Assembly: GCA_048265065.1 (NCBI GenBank)
Contig: JBLXCH010000140.1
Location: forward strand, 1 to 7,984
Reading direction: 5' to 3'
Origin: Motiliproteus sp048265065
GTDB lineage: Bacteria > Pseudomonadota > Gammaproteobacteria > Pseudomonadales > Balneatricaceae
Length of the DNA stretch: 7,984 bases
Positions 5,095 to 7,984 of this stretch are shown in pieces. The first letter of the stretch is position 1. Each line of letters opens with the position of its first letter. The position numbers were made by a program, and so were the translations under genes. The notes beneath the pieces were generated by a model. The model was not told the DNA's origin. It worked only from the letters and a program-made list of their open reading frames with translations, and did not search any database.

Positions 5095-7809
5095 GTGACC
5101 AAATTGCACTTGATGTTCCCACAATCATCAACGGCGTCCGCACAGCCCGGCGCAGTGACTGATTTATTGCCTGATGACAGCACTCTGAATCTCTGGGAGT
5201 GGGATATTCAGCGTGATCTTGTGGATTCAACAGACTACCAAAACAATCTATTCGCCAATGATAAAGGCCAATTCTTTGGGCCTTCGCAATCATTCATCGA
5301 ACGTATTCACCCCCAAGATCGCGCTTACTTCCAACAGCAACTCGACCTAGCTCGTGATGGCAGCCAACCGCCAAGCTGGACCTTCCGATTAAATGCCAAC
5401 AACCGCCTGATCCCCTTACAACTACAAACAGAGTTAGCATTTGACAATGACGGCCTGCCAATAAGACTAGCAGGTATCTTATGCGCGACTAACGATGAGC
5501 AAACACCGGTTAACGCTTTTGCACAACTCGATGAATGCCTACAGCGCTGGAGTCATGACCCCGTACTTAACACAGGAAACTGGTCAGAGGGTATTAAGCG
5601 AATTTGCTCAACAGTGGCATCCGTTTCACAAGCACATTGTGTCAGCGTATGGTGGTTTGATAAAAGCTATCAAACACTAAACTGCATCGAGCGTTTTAAC
5701 TGCACTTTAGGCACCTATAGCACCGATACTGATCGTAAAATGCCTGTATTAACTCAAAAAGACGCCAAAGAATACTTCCAACAACTACTCTCTCACCAAA
5801 AGCTAAGTTGTAACGACATTAACAATCGAATCAGCTTAGAGTCACTACGACAACAGTACCTAGACCCAAATCAAATTGGCGCCAAGCTCGATGTATTGAT
5901 CAGTTATAAAGGACACGGCGCTGGGGTTTTATCTTTGGAGCACACAAGCCCAAGAAACTGGCAGGTATTTGATACAGCTCTGGCCAACTGTGCAGCCAAC
6001 GCGCTAACTCAATTAAGGTTATTAAGTGAACAGCACAACACTCAGCAGCAACTGACTTATCAACGTCAGCAGTTTCAAACATTTGTTAATAAGTCTGAAG
6101 AAGGGATTTGTAAGATTCGCTTTGAACCCGCTATCAAAACTAATGTAAGTAACGAAGAGCAACTTCAACGACTGATCACAAATGCTGTTTTTGATGATAT
6201 TAATCCAGCCGGTGCACATTTATTAAAGCTGTCCCATGAGCATCTGGTAAAGAACCCATTAAGTATATTATCAAGCCCTCAAGGAATAACGGCGGCGTTA
6301 AATGAATGGATTCATCTCGGCTATCAACAATCTGGGTTAGAGTTACACAATGCAAAAACCAATGGCGACGCTCGTTGGTTATCCGCCACACTCACAGGTT
6401 TTGTTGAAGATAACCGACTGTATCAACTATGGATCTCACTCAAAGATATTAGTGAAGAAAAGCGTCACTTAGAAACCATTAGCTACCAAGCTGAACACGA
6501 CAGTCTGACTCATTTACCCAACCGATTTTGGCTAGTTGATGAGCTTCGCCAGCAGATTGCCTTGAAAGAACAGCTCGGCGGCACTCTGGCAGTTTTGCTT
6601 ATCGACCTTAATAACTTCAAAGAGATTAACAATAGCCTTGGTCATACGACAGGTGACCTGCTGCTACGCCAAGTACACCCTCGATTAACCCGTTTTCTCG
6701 GTGAAGAGAAAGGCACCTTAGTGCGTTTAGGTGGCGATGAGTTTGCCGTCTTTTTTTCTGATATTTCACCTGTCTATGCCAATAAGCTCGCGGCCAAGTG
6801 TCTACAATTATTACAACGCCCCTTTTTACTTCCCGGCATTAAACTAGAAATCAACGCCAGTGTCGGTGTTGCGCTCTACCCTGAACATGCCAATGATGAA
6901 GAGAGTTTATTACGCTGCGCCGAAGTCGCCATGTATCAAGCAAAGCGCGAACACCAAGGCTCGGCTGTTTATGAAATTGACCTAGATGACCATTGCCCTA
7001 AACGACTGGCCCTGTTGTCCGAGTTAAGCCAAGGTATTGATGAAGACCAACTGCTACTTCACTACCAGCCGCAGATTGACCTGAAGAATAAGCATATCAT
7101 CGGATTTGAAGCCCTTGTACGCTGGAACCACCCTGCTCAAGGACTCATTCCACCCAATCAATTTATCCATTTAGCTGAAATGGGTGATTTATCGCACCCT
7201 CTCACGTTATGGGTCATCGAAAAAGCGCTGAAACAATGGAGCCTTTGGCGGAAACAGGGTCACGAGTTCCAAATTGCGATTAACTTATCGACACGCTCTT
7301 TGCTCGACAGCAGCAGTCCAGACGCCATTGTCAGCCTACTTAATAAGCACCAGGTGCCTGCTCACTTCTTAGATTTAGAAATCACTGAAAACTCGCTTAT
7401 CAACAACCCAACCAGCGTGAAAAAGTGTCTACTGCGTTTACATCAAGCGGGCATCAAACTAACCCTAGATGACTTTGGTACAGAGTATTCTTCTTTAAAC
7501 TACTTGAAAGATTTACCTATTGATAATTTAAAAATTGACCACAGTTTTGTGCAGCCCATGTCAGAAAGAAATGGTGAGAGCAAAATCATTAAAGCCATTA
7601 TCAGCCTAGCCCACAGTTTGGAAGTTAATGTGATTGCTGAAGGGGTAGAATCTCGGCGAATTTTAAATCTGCTCGAAGAACTACAATGTGATGTCGCGCA
7701 AGGCTTTTACTTATGTGAACCCAAAGCGGTGGAGCTTCTGCCCTTAGACTACCAACTAACCAATGTTGCGGAGGATGACCTCAAAGAGCGCTCAGGCTTA
7801 TTGCAATAA
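5095..7809 (+). CDS. Soluble PAS-GAF-PAS-GGDEF-EAL cyclic di-GMP turnover protein
   Basis: This 904-residue sensor enzyme has no signal peptide or membrane helix, so it is cytoplasmic. Domains: a PAS_3-like PAS (about 31-133; LWEWD at 33-37, IHPQDR at 71-76), a GAF (about 160-310; VSVWWFDK at 183-190, GVLSLEH at 277-283), a second PAS-like region (about 325-457), GGDEF (about 462-626) and EAL (about 636-885). The cyclase site RLGGDEF (544-550) is intact and the metal Asp is D504; the motif FKEINNSLGH has N513 where Asp is usual. No RxxD inhibitory site precedes GGDEF (E537 and G540 occupy those positions). The phosphodiesterase residues are complete: E672 of EAL, N730, E762, E765, D792, D793, K813, E849 and Q869. 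Loop 6 reads DDFGTEYSSL, with E797 in place of the conserved Gly. Either or both activities are possible. It starts at GTG, is transcribed alone and converges on the thioesterase gene. Confidence 0.95.
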   Translation: MTKLHLMFPQSSTASAQPGAVTDLLPDDSTLNLWEWDIQRDLVDSTDYQNNLFANDKGQFFGPSQSFIERIHPQDRAYFQQQLDLARDGSQPPSWTFRLNANNRLIPLQLQTELAFDNDGLPIRLAGILCATNDEQTPVNAFAQLDECLQRWSHDPVLNTGNWSEGIKRICSTVASVSQAHCVSVWWFDKSYQTLNCIERFNCTLGTYSTDTDRKMPVLTQKDAKEYFQQLLSHQKLSCNDINNRISLESLRQQYLDPNQIGAKLDVLISYKGHGAGVLSLEHTSPRNWQVFDTALANCAANALTQLRLLSEQHNTQQQLTYQRQQFQTFVNKSEEGICKIRFEPAIKTNVSNEEQLQRLITNAVFDDINPAGAHLLKLSHEHLVKNPLSILSSPQGITAALNEWIHLGYQQSGLELHNAKTNGDARWLSATLTGFVEDNRLYQLWISLKDISEEKRHLETISYQAEHDSLTHLPNRFWLVDELRQQIALKEQLGGTLAVLLIDLNNFKEINNSLGHTTGDLLLRQVHPRLTRFLGEEKGTLVRLGGDEFAVFFSDISPVYANKLAAKCLQLLQRPFLLPGIKLEINASVGVALYPEHANDEESLLRCAEVAMYQAKREHQGSAVYEIDLDDHCPKRLALLSELSQGIDEDQLLLHYQPQIDLKNKHIIGFEALVRWNHPAQGLIPPNQFIHLAEMGDLSHPLTLWVIEKALKQWSLWRKQGHEFQIAINLSTRSLLDSSSPDAIVSLLNKHQVPAHFLDLEITENSLINNPTSVKKCLLRLHQAGIKLTLDDFGTEYSSLNYLKDLPIDNLKIDHSFVQPMSERNGESKIIKAIISLAHSLEVNVIAEGVESRRILNLLEELQCDVAQGFYLCEPKAVELLPLDYQLTNVAEDDLKERSGLLQ

Positions 7810-7814
7810 CTCCG

Positions 7815-7853
7815 TGCTACTGCAATAAAACGTCTGGAACTCGCAGCATTTTT
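7815..7853 (+). terminator. Possible weak terminator after the GGDEF-EAL gene
   Basis: TGCTAC at 7815-7820 can pair imperfectly (one mismatch) with GCAGCA at 7843-7848, directly followed by TTTTT at 7849-7853. The stem is short with a loop of about 22 bases, so the T-run is the main support. The 77 bases between the two convergent genes hold no other clear signal. Confidence 0.25.
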
Positions 7854-7886
7854 CACAACTCATTTAAAGATAAAGCCGCAATTAAC

Positions 7887-7984
7887 TCAGAGTTTAGTGA
7901 TCGACGTCGGATTACCCTCATCATCCAATGCAACAAAGATAAAGCGGCCCTGTGTAACCTTCTCCCGCTCATTACTTTGATGGC
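7887..7984 (-). CDS. YciA-like acyl-CoA thioesterase, C-terminal fragment cut by the window edge
   Basis: Reading the minus strand from 7982 gives 31 codons and a TGA (complement of 7887-7889). The peptide contains EKVTQGRFIFVALDDEGNP, which fits the closing strand of the hotdog-fold acyl-CoA thioesterases (YciA/BACH type), where V-T-E-x-x-F-x-[FY]-V-A-[LV]-D-x-x-G-x-P is typical. These cytoplasmic enzymes hydrolyse acyl-CoA to free acid and CoA. The gene begins beyond base 7984, so its catalytic Asp, substrate loop and start cannot be seen. It converges on the GGDEF-EAL gene with a 77-base gap. The short Ser-Ile-Thr-Lys-Leu ending, in place of a longer Pro-rich tail, is within family variation. 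YciA itself is the best guess, but a related hotdog thioesterase is possible. Confidence 0.72.
   Translation of the reverse strand, partial: HQSNEREKVTQGRFIFVALDDEGNPTSITKL

Noticed and set aside
4991..5293. 100-codon minus-strand reading frame over the start of the GGDEF-EAL gene
   Set aside because: Most of it is antisense to a firmly supported coding region, its translation resembles no known protein, and there is no convincing ribosome site.
5495..5680. 61-codon plus-strand frame inside the GGDEF-EAL gene
   Set aside because: It lies wholly inside the PAS-GAF coding region in another frame and has no own ribosome site.

Overview
The window reads as ordinary chromosome of a Gram-negative gammaproteobacterium. 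Adjacent cmoA and cmoB, an AzoR-type azoreductase, a PAS/GAF/GGDEF/EAL protein and a YciA-like thioesterase tail together suggest a free-living, possibly marine lineage. That is an inference from gene content; no species can be named from the sequence. I see no rRNA, tRNA, CRISPR array, insertion sequence or phage gene. The window is gene-dense, and the longest gap between genes is 196 bases.

Layout. Bases 1-121 hold no recognisable gene, only a possible promoter. A 458-residue protein (122-1498, +) follows. Its N-terminal half is a class I SAM-dependent methyltransferase and its C-terminal half is a different module that resembles a DUF4430/transcobalamin-C-like beta-grasp domain. It converges, with a 19-base gap, on azoR (1518-2117, -), an FMN-dependent NADH azoreductase. 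Divergent from azoR, across 106 bases, is a LysR-type regulator (2224-3126, +) that probably controls azoR and itself. Then come cmoA (3184-3912, +) and cmoB (3909-4898, +), which overlap by four bases and form a translationally coupled pair behind a good -10 box. After a 196-base intergenic region with two hairpin-forming inverted repeats comes a 904-residue PAS-GAF-PAS-GGDEF-EAL protein (5095-7809, +), starting at GTG. The window ends in the last 31 codons of a minus-strand YciA-like acyl-CoA thioesterase (7887-7984).

How the genes relate. CmoA makes carboxy-SAM from SAM and prephenate. CmoB uses it to turn 5-hydroxyuridine at tRNA position 34 into 5-oxyacetyluridine (cmo5U), which widens codon reading. 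The azoR/LysR pair is a separate quinone/azo-compound or redox-stress unit. The GGDEF-EAL protein is a soluble sensor that makes and/or breaks cyclic di-GMP. The methyltransferase fusion has no partner here that reveals its substrate.

The least ordinary item is the methyltransferase fused to a beta-grasp-like C-terminal domain. Other points worth checking are a Gly-to-Glu change in the EAL loop 6 motif, an Asn in place of the usual substrate-contacting Asp in the GGDEF domain, a six-base perfect inverted repeat overlapping the likely promoter of the GGDEF-EAL gene, and ATAGA half-sites in the azoR-lysR gap. I found no convincing multi-gene novel system.
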